The translations under genes and the position numbers were made by a program. From Stutzerimonas stutzeri (GTDB lineage Bacteria; Pseudomonadota; Gammaproteobacteria; Pseudomonadales; Pseudomonadaceae): 64,000 nucleotides of DNA. The notes under the pieces are model-generated. The model was not told the origin of the DNA and searched no databases. It saw only the letters and a list, made by a program, of their open reading frames with translations. Each line of letters starts with the position of its first letter. Position 1 is the first letter of the stretch. Shown here in pieces: positions 45,255 through 54,448 of the stretch. The stretch lies in NCBI RefSeq assembly GCF_002890915.1, contig NZ_POUT01000004.1:62001-126000 (forward strand), read 5' to 3'.

Positions 45255-46013
45255 GTGCTCCCATCCCCGCTGCTTACCGCCCTGCGCTCGGCACGCCATC
45301 TGGTGGTTTTCACCGGAGCCGGGGTTTCCGCCGAAAGCGGCATCCCGACCTTCCGTGATGCGCTGAGTGGCCTCTGGCAACGCTTCGACCCCGCTGCGCT
45401 GGCCACGCCGCAAGCCTTCCGCCGGGACCCGGCGCTGGTCTGGGGCTGGTACGAATGGCGCCGCATGAAAGTGCTGCAAGCGCAGCCGAACCCGGCACAC
45501 CGGGCCATCGCCGAACTGGCCCGGCACGTTCCCGAATTCACCCTGATCACGCAGAACGTCGATGACCTGCACGAGCGCGCCGGCAGCGACGCAGCGATCC
45601 ATCTGCACGGCAGCCTGCATCAGCCGCGCTGCTTCGCCTGTGCCCGTTCACCCGCCGCACCGCTCGCACCCGCGGACGAGCCCGAAGACGGTCGCCGCCT
45701 GGAACCACCGCGCTGCACGCATTGCGGCGGGCGCCTGCGACCCGGCGTGGTGTGGTTCGGCGAAAGCCTGCCGGCCGCGGCGCTGAACGCCGCGTTCGAC
45801 GCCGCCCGGCGATGCGACCTGCTGATCTCGGTGGGTACCTCGGGCGTGGTCTATCCGGCGGCGGAGGTCCCGCGAGTCGCCCTGGATGCGGGGGCCGTGG
45901 TGCTGCACGTCAACCCGCAGGCGGTCGCGCAACCGGGGGAACGGGAGTTCGTCCTGCGCGGCCCGGCCGGCGAAGAACTGCCGGAGCTGCTGCGCCAGGC
46001 CTTCGGAGCGTAG
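45255..46013 (+). CDS. cobB: NAD-dependent protein deacylase, sirtuin (CobB type)
   Basis: A 252-residue Sir2 enzyme with FTGAGVSAESGIPTFRD, the NAD-binding TQNVDDLHERAG, catalytic His118 in HLHGSL and a four-Cys zinc site (CFAC ... CTHC). The YEWRR pair, with Tyr and Arg positioned as in class III sirtuins, suggests desuccinylase/deacylase activity as in E. coli CobB. The TAG stop lies inside a GTAGGTTGG repeat. Confidence 0.92.
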   Translation: MLPSPLLTALRSARHLVVFTGAGVSAESGIPTFRDALSGLWQRFDPAALATPQAFRRDPALVWGWYEWRRMKVLQAQPNPAHRAIAELARHVPEFTLITQNVDDLHERAGSDAAIHLHGSLHQPRCFACARSPAAPLAPADEPEDGRRLEPPRCTHCGGRLRPGVVWFGESLPAAALNAAFDAARRCDLLISVGTSGVVYPAAEVPRVALDAGAVVLHVNPQAVAQPGEREFVLRGPAGEELPELLRQAFGA

Positions 46014-46041
46014 GTTGGCGCTGAGCGCAGCGAAGCCCGAC
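46010..46041. repeat. GTAGGTTGG-family repeat overlapping the cobB stop
   Basis: GTAGGTTGGCGCTGAGCG followed by CAGCGAAGCCCGAC is one arm of the family. The TAG of its first bases is the cobB stop codon. Confidence 0.6.
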
Positions 46042-46058
46042 AGGCACGTGGAGCGGCG

Positions 46059-48011
46059 TCAACCGCGCGCCGCCAGCACTCGTGCCGCGCCCTGGGGCTT
46101 GCGGCTGTACCACAGCACCCGGCTGACGCCACGGGTGATCGCCACATAGGCCAGGCGCAGGCTCTCGTCGGCCATCGCCTGGTCGTAGCTGTTGCGGAAG
46201 AATCCCGAATAGGCATACAGCGCATTGCGCAGCGGATGCGGCTCCGGCGGCAGGATATCGTCGACGATGATCGCCACTTCCGCCTGCAAGCCCTTGGCGC
46301 GGTGGATGGTATAGGCCTTGACCGGCAACTTGCGCTCCAGCTGCGCCTGGATCATGCGCAGCGGCTCGTTGCGCCGGCTGAGCAGCAGCACCGCGGTCCG
46401 CTCGCGACTGCCGCGCTGGGCCGCCTGTGCGCATTGCGCGCGGATCGCGTCGGCCAGTTCCGGCAGGCGGTTTTGCAGGTCGAAGCCAGTCACCAGCTTC
46501 ACCCCGTGGTCGCCCGGCTGCATCGGCCGGCAGGCCCGGCTGGTCTTGGCCTGCTTGAAGGCGACGCCGGCCAGCACCGCCTCGCCGTCGCGGATCACCG
46601 GCTCGATGGAGCGGTAATTGGCCTCCAGCATCAGCACCGCGCTGTTCTTCGCCGAGCCCTTGCGCGGGAAGTAGCGGTCGAAGTCCATGAACAGCTCCGG
46701 CGAACTGCCGCGCCAGCCGTAGATCGACTGCCAGTCGTCGCCGATGGCCATCAGGCTCGGCGCAGTGCCCTGGCGCGCCAGCTGTCGGTGCAGCGCCTGC
46801 AGCCACTGGACGATCTGCGGGGAGATGTCCTGGAACTCGTCGATCAGCAGATGGCTGAACGGCAGCAGGCTCTCCCTGGCGATACCCTGCGCGCCGTCGG
46901 CCAGGCGCTTGCCGAGCTGCTGGAAGGCGCCATTGAAAGTGACCAGGCCCTGCGCGCGCAGATCGTCCTCGAAGCAGCGCTGGAACAGGACCAGCGCCTC
47001 GACGAACTGTCGCTCCCGCGCCGAACACTGCAGCGCCGCGGGCTCGATCCGGTCGATGCGGATGCCGATGCTCTCGACGAAGCCGGCCTGGACATGAAAG
47101 GCCTCGTAGAGCGGCAACGCGTTCAGTTCGCCGGCCAGCCTGAAGCCATCCAGCGGCGCTTTCACGGCACCGCGCCGGCCCTTCGGTTCGTCGGCCGGCG
47201 ACGGCAATCCCAGCAGCTCGTGCACCAGCCGGCGAAAATCCGCCTGCTCGGCATAGCAGCGCTGGTAAGCCTGCTTGAGCAGGCGCTGCTGGGCGGGACG
47301 CAGGCGCGTGGCGGCCAGCGCATTGTCCGGTTCGTCGTCCGTGGCGGTCTTGTCGGCCAGTTGCTCGAACCAGACCGGCTTGCCCAGTACGTCTCGGGCC
47401 AGCATGGCCATGGCGGAATGAAAGGTGCGCACGCATTGGCGCGCCTGCGCCGTGTCGAACGGGTAGTTCCAGAAGGCCAGTACCGCGATCAGCTGTTCGC
47501 GCAGTTGCGCGCAGGAGGCATTGGTGAAGGAAATCACCGTCAGCCGCCCGGGCTCGATGCCCAGGTGGCAGAGCATGAACACCACGCGCAGCAGCAAGGT
47601 GGTCGACTTGCCCGATCCCGCGCCGGCGAAGACCCGCGTCACCGGACTGCGGCCGAGGATCATTGCCCACTGCTCTTGCGATGGGGGATTGACGACCCCG
47701 GCCGTCACCGCCCGCGCGACCTGCGCGCGCATGGCCTGGACCTGCGCCTCGTCGATCGGCAGCTGCGCCGCCGCGTAGATACCCTCGGCGGCGGGTTTGC
47801 GCGGCTTGGCGGCAGGCTTGCGCGCCGGCTTCTTCGCCTTCGCCTTGCCCTTCGCCTTGGCTGTTCGACCCCCCACTTGCTGCGGTCGCGCATCGGGCCA
47901 GCGGCGGAACACCCGCTCGTCCTCGTCACGCAGATAGGCCGTGGTACGGGGAAAACAACGCGCCAGCGCTCCGGTGACGAGGGATTTGTAGCGCTTGACG
48001 GCAGAGAGCAT
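46059..48011 (-). CDS. UvrD/Rep-family superfamily 1 DNA helicase
   Basis: A 650-residue ATP-dependent helicase with Walker A (FAGAGSGKSTTL, about residue 130), Walker B/DExx LLIDEFQD, motif III GDDWQSIYGWRG, motif IV EANYRS and motif VI LAYVAITRG. A Lys/Ala/Pro-rich linker (AKAKGKAKAKKPARKPAAK, about 52-70) is an unusual basic N-terminal extension, perhaps for DNA binding. It resembles short UvrD-like helicases of unknown role. ATG 48011 is preferred; the frame extends 32 codons upstream. Confidence 0.88.
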   Translation of the reverse strand: MLSAVKRYKSLVTGALARCFPRTTAYLRDEDERVFRRWPDARPQQVGGRTAKAKGKAKAKKPARKPAAKPRKPAAEGIYAAAQLPIDEAQVQAMRAQVARAVTAGVVNPPSQEQWAMILGRSPVTRVFAGAGSGKSTTLLLRVVFMLCHLGIEPGRLTVISFTNASCAQLREQLIAVLAFWNYPFDTAQARQCVRTFHSAMAMLARDVLGKPVWFEQLADKTATDDEPDNALAATRLRPAQQRLLKQAYQRCYAEQADFRRLVHELLGLPSPADEPKGRRGAVKAPLDGFRLAGELNALPLYEAFHVQAGFVESIGIRIDRIEPAALQCSARERQFVEALVLFQRCFEDDLRAQGLVTFNGAFQQLGKRLADGAQGIARESLLPFSHLLIDEFQDISPQIVQWLQALHRQLARQGTAPSLMAIGDDWQSIYGWRGSSPELFMDFDRYFPRKGSAKNSAVLMLEANYRSIEPVIRDGEAVLAGVAFKQAKTSRACRPMQPGDHGVKLVTGFDLQNRLPELADAIRAQCAQAAQRGSRERTAVLLLSRRNEPLRMIQAQLERKLPVKAYTIHRAKGLQAEVAIIVDDILPPEPHPLRNALYAYSGFFRNSYDQAMADESLRLAYVAITRGVSRVLWYSRKPQGAARVLAARG

Positions 48012-48151
48012 GCAACGACCCAGGGCTTCAGGTATGTCGTTGATATGGTAAATGTTTTTCCCAGGGCGCTGGTGGCGGTACGAGGAACGGTGCCGAGGTT
48101 GTGGCACAAGGGCATGACGCGGTGGCTTTCTTTTGTCGGAGGCCCTGGCAA

Positions 48152-48260
48152 GCTTTGGGCAGGCCTATGGCCTGCTATCGCCGCGAGGGCGCGCCACAGG
48201 GTTTGTGTGGTACCTGCTGCTTTGGTGGGAGGCCCGCCCCCGGGGCGACGCTTTTGAGCT
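48152..48260. repeat. REP-pair element, copy 2 (inverted orientation)
   Basis: The segment from GGGCAGGCCTATGGCCTG through TATCGCCGCGAGGGCG to GGTGGGAGGCCCGCCCCCGG matches the reverse complement of the element at 29488, with local divergence. Confidence 0.6.
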
Positions 48261-48412
48261 TCGGGCAGGCCTGCGGCCTGCATCGCCGCGAGGGCGCGCC
48301 TCCCGCAGGGTTCGGTGTGCACCGGCTGCTTTTGTGGAAGGCGGCCGACGGGCTTGCGGCATTCACCACGTCCCTATGGATTGTCCGACCTCGGGGCGAT
48401 GCGCTGTAAGCT
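48261..48412. repeat. REP-pair element, copy 3, interrupted by about 45 bases
   Basis: A tandem copy of the previous element begins GCAGGCCTGCGGCCTGCATC. After CTTTTGTGG it is interrupted by a unique stretch of about 45 bases (48340-48385) before the expected end TCCGACCTCGGGGCGATGC. Together the tandem copies explain most of the 428-base gap between the helicase and PhoX genes; nothing else was recognised there. Confidence 0.55.
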
Positions 48413-48439
48413 TCAAGCGCCAGGCTTTGGGCAACGACA

Positions 48440-50401
48440 TCAGGTACCGATCACCCCGCCATCGTCCTTGGTGATCAACAGCGTGGACGAGCGCGGGCGG
48501 GTCTTGCCGTCGCTGGCGGGGAAGCTCAGTTCCGGGTGCTGCACGTTGATCCACATGGCGCGGTAGTCCGGACTCCAGGTGATGCCGGTGATCTCGCAGC
48601 CACGCGGGCCGACCAGGAAGCGGCGCACCTCGCGAGTGACGGGATCGGCGCAGAGCAACTGGTTGGTGCCCATCGCCTGCATCACCGGTTCGTCGTCGCC
48701 ATAGTCGGTCTCGATCCACAGCCGCCCTTCGCCATCGAAGGCCAGGCCGTCCGGCGAGGAAAAACGGTCGCCCTCGATGGTACCGATCAGGTTCGCCGCC
48801 AGCGGCCGGCCGGCGGCGTCGCGCACGCCCTGCGGCTCGCCGGCGAGCAGGAAGATGTCCCACTGGAAGCGCGTGGCCGTGGGGTCGCCGCCCTCTTCCC
48901 GCCAGCGCACGATCTGCCCGTGCAGGTTGTGCGGGCGCGGATTGGCCTTGTCCAGCGGCTGCCTGCCGCCGCGCTCGTCGTTGTTGGTCAAGGTGACGTA
49001 GACCTCGCGGCTGTGCGGATGCACCGCGACCCATTCGGGGCGATCCATCGGCGTCGCACCGGCGCGGTCCGCCGCGACGCGGGCATTGAGCAGCACCTCG
49101 GCCTGGCCGGGGAAACCGTTCTCGGCGGTCAGGCCGTTGCGCCCGTGCTCCAGCGCCAGCCACTCGCCGCTGCCATCGGCGTCGAAACGCGCAACGTAGA
49201 GCGTGCCACTGTCGAGCAGGCGGCGATTGGACTGGTCCGCACCGGGCACGTAGCGGCCGGCGGGCACGAACTTGTAGACGTACTCGCCCTTGGTGTCGTC
49301 GCCGGAATAGAAGGCCATGCGCCCGTCCTCACCCAGCGACAGCACCGAGCATTCGCGGCAGTAGCGGCCGAACGCGGTGCGCTTGACCGGCGTGCTCGCC
49401 GGGTCGAAGGGATCGATTTCCACCACCCAGCCGAAACGGTGCGGCTCGTGCACGTGGCCGCCATGCGGCTGCCGCGGGTCCGGCGTGGCGTCGAAGCGCG
49501 GGTCGGCGGTCTCCCAGCCGTAGTTCTTGCTCAGGCCGCTGCCGGCGATGCCGTAGCGATTGTGAGAGGCGCGCGCGGTCAGGTCGTCGGGATCGTGGTT
49601 GACGAAGTAGTTGTGCCAGTTCTCCTCGCAGGCGAGGTAGGTGCCCCAGGGCGTGAAGCCGCTGGAGCAGTTGTTCAGCGTGCCGAGCACCTCGCGGCCG
49701 CTGGGGTCGGTGACGGTCTTCATCAGCGCATGGCCGGCCAGCGGCCCGGCCAGCGCCATCGGCGTCAGGGTCGAGATGCGCCGGTTGTAACGCGACGGCA
49801 GCACGCGCTGCCAGCGGCCCTGCACGTCCTTGCGGACCTCGATGACGCTCACGCCATGGGCCGCCTGCTCCTTGCGCACCTCGGCCAGCGGCCGCTTGCC
49901 GTCGACCAGGTTCATGCCGTGCGGATGCAGCGGCGGGTTGACGTATTCGTGGTTGATGACCAGCAGGCCATGGTCATCGGGCGCGTCCGGGAACGGGAAG
50001 AAATGCATGCCGTCGTGGTTGTCGCCGGCCTGCATCAGCTGCGCCTGCCAGTCGTCGCTGGCGTCCGCCTTCCAGGCCGGCGCATCGGCCAGCACCGGGT
50101 CGCCCCAGGAGAAGAACACCCGCGCGCTGTAGCCGGGCGCGACCTGCACGCTGTCGAACGCCGGGTCGAGCTGCGGCGGAATCGCCTCGAAGCCGAGCAG
50201 CGATTTACGCTGGGCCACGGCCTTGCAGGCCGACAGCCCGCCGCCGAGGAATGCCAGCCCGGCCAGGCCCAGGCTGCCCTTGAGCAGGCCGCGGCGGCGC
50301 GGGTCGATCAGTTCCCGCAGGGGGGCGTTGCCACTGGGGTTGATCGCCCGGTCGTCGTGGGCCGCGAGGCGGGCGTGAAAGTCGTTGAAATCCTGTTTCA
50401 T
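48440..50401 (-). CDS. phoX: PhoX-family alkaline phosphatase (DUF839)
   Basis: A 653-residue Tat-exported phosphatase with the twin-Arg signal DPRRRGLLKGSLG (Arg35-Arg37) followed by a hydrophobic core and Cys. PhoX enzymes use Ca and Fe to cleave phosphomonoesters, releasing phosphate in the periplasm. Family blocks such as LNNCSSGFTPWGTYLACEEN and SSPDGLAFDGEGRLWIETD are present. It is the last gene of the phytase/TonB operon, 11 bases after tonB. Confidence 0.9.
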   Translation of the reverse strand: MKQDFNDFHARLAAHDDRAINPSGNAPLRELIDPRRRGLLKGSLGLAGLAFLGGGLSACKAVAQRKSLLGFEAIPPQLDPAFDSVQVAPGYSARVFFSWGDPVLADAPAWKADASDDWQAQLMQAGDNHDGMHFFPFPDAPDDHGLLVINHEYVNPPLHPHGMNLVDGKRPLAEVRKEQAAHGVSVIEVRKDVQGRWQRVLPSRYNRRISTLTPMALAGPLAGHALMKTVTDPSGREVLGTLNNCSSGFTPWGTYLACEENWHNYFVNHDPDDLTARASHNRYGIAGSGLSKNYGWETADPRFDATPDPRQPHGGHVHEPHRFGWVVEIDPFDPASTPVKRTAFGRYCRECSVLSLGEDGRMAFYSGDDTKGEYVYKFVPAGRYVPGADQSNRRLLDSGTLYVARFDADGSGEWLALEHGRNGLTAENGFPGQAEVLLNARVAADRAGATPMDRPEWVAVHPHSREVYVTLTNNDERGGRQPLDKANPRPHNLHGQIVRWREEGGDPTATRFQWDIFLLAGEPQGVRDAAGRPLAANLIGTIEGDRFSSPDGLAFDGEGRLWIETDYGDDEPVMQAMGTNQLLCADPVTREVRRFLVGPRGCEITGITWSPDYRAMWINVQHPELSFPASDGKTRPRSSTLLITKDDGGVIGT

Positions 50402-50412
50402 GTGGGGCTCGT

Positions 50413-51201
50413 TCACTCGATACGGTAGTGGAAGGTGTTGCGCACGTCGGGTACCGCCACGGCGCGCCCGTCGACGATGCGCGGCTGGTAGCGGAAGGTC
50501 TTCGCGGCGGCCAGCGAGGGCCGGATGAACAGCGGATGGCAGTCGCCCACCACCTTCGGCGATTCGACGCGCCCCTGCCGATCGACCCTGTAGCTCACCG
50601 TGCACTCGCCCTGCAGGCCCATGTCCAGCGCCCGCTGCGGGTAGCTCGGCGGCTGCTTGGCGATCGGCAGGTACTGTCGGCTCGCCGCTTCGGCCGCCAG
50701 CCGGGCCCGCTCGGCCGCCTCGGCTTCGAGACGTGCGCGCTCGGCCTGCTGCCGCGCTTCGCGGACCTGTCGTTGCCGTTCACGCTCGGCTTCCTGGCGC
50801 TGGCGTTCCTCGCGCTGGCGTTGCTGCTCGCGCCGTCGCTGCTCGCTGCGCGCCTGCTCGGCACGCGCGAGGGCCAGCTCGGCCTGTTCCAGCCGGTGCT
50901 GTTCGATCCGTGGGTCGGGTGCGGGCTCTGCCGGTCGAACCTGCGCTGGCGCAGGCTCGACCGGCGATTCAGCCAGCGGCTCGACCACGGGTTCGGCCGG
51001 TGGCTGCGGCAGGCTGACCAGCTGGGTCGCGAGCACCTGGCTGGCGGCGGGCACCTTCAGTTCCGGCGTCCAGCCATGCAGCAGCAGGGCGAATAGGCCG
51101 GCATGCAGCCCCACGGCGAGCAGCGCGGCGGCGAGATCACCCGGCCAGCGGCGCTCGACGGCGCCGGCGTTGCGAACGGCATCCAGGGTCAGGCTGGCCA
51201 T
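50413..51201 (-). CDS. TonB-like energy transducer with TolA-like helical linker
   Basis: A 262-residue protein with one N-terminal membrane anchor (LAAALLAVGLHAGLFALLL), a Pro/Glu-rich stretch (about 50-95), a long Ala/Glu/Arg-rich helix (about 98-170) like the TolA rod, and a C-terminal TonB domain (SYPQRALDMGLQGECTVSY...RNTFHYRIE). It should couple the inner-membrane TolQ/TolR-like motor to the receptor at 54449. ATG 51201 follows the TolR-like stop by 2 bases. Confidence 0.86.
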   Translation of the reverse strand: MASLTLDAVRNAGAVERRWPGDLAAALLAVGLHAGLFALLLHGWTPELKVPAASQVLATQLVSLPQPPAEPVVEPLAESPVEPAPAQVRPAEPAPDPRIEQHRLEQAELALARAEQARSEQRRREQQRQREERQRQEAERERQRQVREARQQAERARLEAEAAERARLAAEAASRQYLPIAKQPPSYPQRALDMGLQGECTVSYRVDRQGRVESPKVVGDCHPLFIRPSLAAAKTFRYQPRIVDGRAVAVPDVRNTFHYRIE

Positions 51202-51203
51202 GT

Positions 51204-51665
51204 TCAAGGCCGCCCCACAGCAGTCGGCGCCTCGGTGATCAGCCCCAGGTTGACCACCCCGCCGCGCTGCAGCTCGGCGATACCGGCGACCACGCGGCCG
51301 TAGTCCGCCGCCTCGTCGGCACGGATATAGACCTGGGTGTCGCCCCGCGCGGCAATGACCGCGCCGACCTTGGCCTGCAGCTCGGCCAGGTCGACGGCGC
51401 TGTCGGTCTGGTTCTCGACGTCCAGCTCGCTGCCGAGGTTCCAGTAGAAGCCGCCGTCGGCCTTCACCGAAAGCGTCAGGATCTGCCGCTCGTTCTCCAC
51501 CGGCAGCGCCTCGGCCGCCACCTTCGGCAGCTCGATCTTGACGCCCTGCACCAGCATCGGCGCGGTGACCATGAAGATCACCAGCAGCACCAGCATCACG
51601 TCGATATAGGGCACCACGTTCATTTCCGCCTTGGGCCCGTGTTTGCGCTGTGGCCTGACTAGCAT
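51204..51665 (-). CDS. ExbD/TolR-family motor protein
   Basis: A 153-residue protein with a single anchor containing the proton-relay Asp (NVVPYIDVMLVLLVIFM) and a periplasmic ExbD/TolR domain. Its position between TolQ-like and TonB-like genes marks it as the stator partner. ATG 51665 is used; upstream frame is shadow of the TolQ-like gene. Confidence 0.9.
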   Translation of the reverse strand: MLVRPQRKHGPKAEMNVVPYIDVMLVLLVIFMVTAPMLVQGVKIELPKVAAEALPVENERQILTLSVKADGGFYWNLGSELDVENQTDSAVDLAELQAKVGAVIAARGDTQVYIRADEAADYGRVVAGIAELQRGGVVNLGLITEAPTAVGRP

Positions 51666-51676
51666 CGCTGACCTCC

Positions 51677-52390
51677 TCAGGCGGCTGCGGCGACGCTGGG
51701 CGAAGCCGCGTGCAGGCGCCGGTGCAGGCGCGCCTGCAGCTCGTTGCCGAAGGCGTAGTAACGGCCGACCAGCGTCTGCCCGCGTGCGGCGAAGCGGTTG
51801 TAGGCCATCACCGCGGGAATCGCCGCGAACAGGCCGATGGCCGTGGCGATCAGCGCTTCGGCGATACCCGGGGCGACGGTGGAAAGCGTGGCCTGCTGTA
51901 CCTGCGAAAGGCCGAGGAAGGAGTTCATGATCCCCCACACGGTGCCGAACAGGCCAATGTAGGGGCTCACCGAACCCACCGTGGCGAGGAACTGCAGGCC
52001 CTTCTCCAGGCGTTCCTCCTGCTCGGCAATGGCGACGTACAGGCTGCGCTCCACGCCCTCGGCGACCGCATCCGGGGCGATGCCCGCTTCACGCTGGAGT
52101 TGGGCGAACTCGCCGTAACCGGCGAGGAAGATGCGCTGCAACGCGGCCTCCTCGGGCAGCGGCTGCTGCTGCCCTTCGCGGTAGAGCTGGACGAGATCGC
52201 CGCCCTGGCGAAAGCGCTGCTGGAAGCTGCGCAGCAGGCGTTCGCTGCGGTGCAGCGCGGCGCTGCGACGGATGATCAGGTACCAGCTGGAGACCGAAGC
52301 CAGCACCAGGATCACCATCACCGCCTGCACCACCAGGCTGGCCTCGCTGATCAGGCCCCAGACGGACATGTGCTCGAGAGTCGTTTGCAT
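51677..52390 (-). CDS. ExbB/TolQ-family motor protein
   Basis: A 237-residue proton-channel protein with three membrane helices (about 15-38, 130-160 and 170-195) and a TolQ-like N-terminus (SVWGLISEASLVVQAVM). The GLFGTVWGIMNSF and ALIATAIGLFAAIPAVMAYN motifs are conserved. It forms the motor with the next two genes. It is not the housekeeping tolQ because it lacks ybgC, tolA, tolB and pal neighbours. Confidence 0.9.
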   Translation of the reverse strand: MQTTLEHMSVWGLISEASLVVQAVMVILVLASVSSWYLIIRRSAALHRSERLLRSFQQRFRQGGDLVQLYREGQQQPLPEEAALQRIFLAGYGEFAQLQREAGIAPDAVAEGVERSLYVAIAEQEERLEKGLQFLATVGSVSPYIGLFGTVWGIMNSFLGLSQVQQATLSTVAPGIAEALIATAIGLFAAIPAVMAYNRFAARGQTLVGRYYAFGNELQARLHRRLHAASPSVAAAA

Positions 52391-52457
52391 GAATCGTTTC
52401 CTCCTGCCCGCATGGGCAGCTGCTATTGGATGGCGGGTCGGTTACCGGGCGATGACA

Positions 52458-54374
52458 TCAATCCAGACCCAGCGCATCGGCGATGGCTGACCAGGGCAGG
52501 TATTTGTAGTTCTGCGTGCCTTCGGGCATGCGCTTGCGGCCGTCCTGCACCACCAGCATGCCGCGGCTCCAGATGCCGCCGAGGTTCGCCGAGGTGACCT
52601 CCAGCCCGTCGGTTTCCGAAGCGCCGTCGATACCGCGCTCGGCATTCAGGCCGATGCGGAACGCGCCGCGCACGGCATACGGCGCCTGGGTATCAAGCAC
52701 CACGTAGCTGTCGTTGCCCTGGCTGGAGATCACCAGGTAATCGCCACTCTCGCCGTGGTAGAGCGCCAGGCCTTCGATGTCGTCGTACACCGGCCCGCCG
52801 ACGCCGATCACCTTCTGGGGCGCTGCCGGCACCTCGGCACGGGCATCGACCACCCAGACCGCGACATCCTCTTCACCGACGAACAGCCGCTCGCCACGGT
52901 CATCGGCGACGCAGCCCTCGGGCTGGCTGTCCAGCTTGAAACGCCGCACCAGTTCACCGTGCGGCTGGCCGGACTGGCCATCGAGGCGGTACTGGACGAA
53001 GGTGCCGTCCTTGTCGTTGGCGATCGCGTAGGTGACACCTTGGCGGTTCTGGAACATGCACAGGCCGTAGATATCGCTCAGCGGCGTGGCGATCTGGCCG
53101 ATATCGCGGAGCACCCCGCTTGCGCGGTCGATGGCGAACAGGTGCAGGCTGTTGTGGTCTCGGTTGCTGGCCACGGCCAGGTCCACGCGCTTGCTGCCGA
53201 GGCGGAAGCCGCTGCGCACATCGACGTTGTTCAGCCGGCCGACGGTCAGGCTTTGCAGCTGGCGACCCTCCAGGTCGTACACCACCAGCCCGCCCTTCTT
53301 GTCGGTACCGAGCACGCGACTCTGCGCAGGATCGCGCGGATGGACCCAGATCGCCGGGTCATCGGCGGCGTCACCCAGACTGGGCACCGGACCGGTCTCC
53401 ACCGCTGCCGCCAGACTGATGATGGGTTCGGCATGCGGCAGTGCCTGTGGCTGCCACGCCAACTGGGCGCGATGCAGGCCCTGCTCGTCCGCCAGCAGCA
53501 GTTCGACTCCTTCGGAGGTGCGACGCGCGCTGATGCGTTCCGGCTCATCGAGGCCTTCCAGCGGCAGCACGCCGTCCGCCTGCCAACCCGATTCGCTCTG
53601 GCGATAGAGGTGTAGCGCCGGCGCTTCGGCATCCAGGGCCAACAGACCACCCGGCACCAACGCCATGCCAGCCGCCACCTTTGTCAGCGCGCCGAACGGC
53701 TTGACCAGATCGACCGGCTCACGCTGCAGCGGCGCCTCGGCATCCGCCGGGTAGCGCCAGAAGCCGACGTTCTCCTCGTTGACGTAGAGCTGCCCGGCCA
53801 TGTCATCGGTCTGGCAGAAGGTGCTCTGCGGCGGCAGGCTGAGCCCGCGCACGCGCCGTGCTTCACCGAGCAGGCGGCCCTGGCTGCCCACCAGCCATTG
53901 CTCGCCGACACCTTCCTCGCCGAGCAGGAATACGAAGTCGTTGCGCGCGCTGTCGCGATACAGGCACAGCCCCTCGATGGCGAACGTAGTGCGCGGCAGA
54001 TACAGCGGCTGGCTCCAGGTCCGGTTGTCATCCAGGCCGATCAGCATCGCCTGCTGGCGCTTGCGCTCCACGGTGGCCAGCAGCAGGCCCCGACGCTCGA
54101 GGCGATGGTCGAGGCCCTCGAACCGCCCGCTGTGCTGGGCCAGTGTGTTGCCTGCCTTGTCCAGCAGGCGCAGGCCCTGCTTGTCCAGCTGGACGCGCTC
54201 GGCATCCGCCCAGGGGCCATTGCCGGCCAGCAGCTGCGCGTATTCGAGGCCGGTCTGCGCCGGCGTGGTGATGCTCAGCTGCGTGCTCTGTGGCGCCTCG
54301 TCCTGCCCGGCGGACTGGCAGGCGGCCAGGGTGATGCACAGGCCGAGCAGCAGGGTTTTGGGTAATGCGTTCAT
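52458..54374 (-). CDS. Beta-propeller phytase, two-domain lipoprotein
   Basis: A 638-residue lipoprotein (lipobox LAAC, Cys19) with an incomplete N-terminal propeller (about 40-310) and a full C-terminal beta-propeller phytase domain (about 320-638). The catalytic domain shows DDPAIWVHP, NNVDVR, GLCMF, QPEGCVADD, YDDIEGLALY and ETDGLEV, the Ca-binding acidic blocks of the family. It releases phosphate from phytate at the cell surface. It lies 74 bases after the receptor gene. Confidence 0.9.
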   Translation of the reverse strand: MNALPKTLLLGLCITLAACQSAGQDEAPQSTQLSITTPAQTGLEYAQLLAGNGPWADAERVQLDKQGLRLLDKAGNTLAQHSGRFEGLDHRLERRGLLLATVERKRQQAMLIGLDDNRTWSQPLYLPRTTFAIEGLCLYRDSARNDFVFLLGEEGVGEQWLVGSQGRLLGEARRVRGLSLPPQSTFCQTDDMAGQLYVNEENVGFWRYPADAEAPLQREPVDLVKPFGALTKVAAGMALVPGGLLALDAEAPALHLYRQSESGWQADGVLPLEGLDEPERISARRTSEGVELLLADEQGLHRAQLAWQPQALPHAEPIISLAAAVETGPVPSLGDAADDPAIWVHPRDPAQSRVLGTDKKGGLVVYDLEGRQLQSLTVGRLNNVDVRSGFRLGSKRVDLAVASNRDHNSLHLFAIDRASGVLRDIGQIATPLSDIYGLCMFQNRQGVTYAIANDKDGTFVQYRLDGQSGQPHGELVRRFKLDSQPEGCVADDRGERLFVGEEDVAVWVVDARAEVPAAPQKVIGVGGPVYDDIEGLALYHGESGDYLVISSQGNDSYVVLDTQAPYAVRGAFRIGLNAERGIDGASETDGLEVTSANLGGIWSRGMLVVQDGRKRMPEGTQNYKYLPWSAIADALGLD

Positions 54375-54448
54375 GCGATATCCATTCAGGTGCCGCAGGC
54401 CGGTGCCCGGCCGTAAAGGGGAACGGCGGGCACCGGAGCGGCAAGGGG

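Noticed and set aside
48152..48412. Repeat cluster at 48 kb as a CRISPR array
   Set aside because: Only two long, imperfect units with palindromic REP structure; no short regularly spaced repeats or cas genes.
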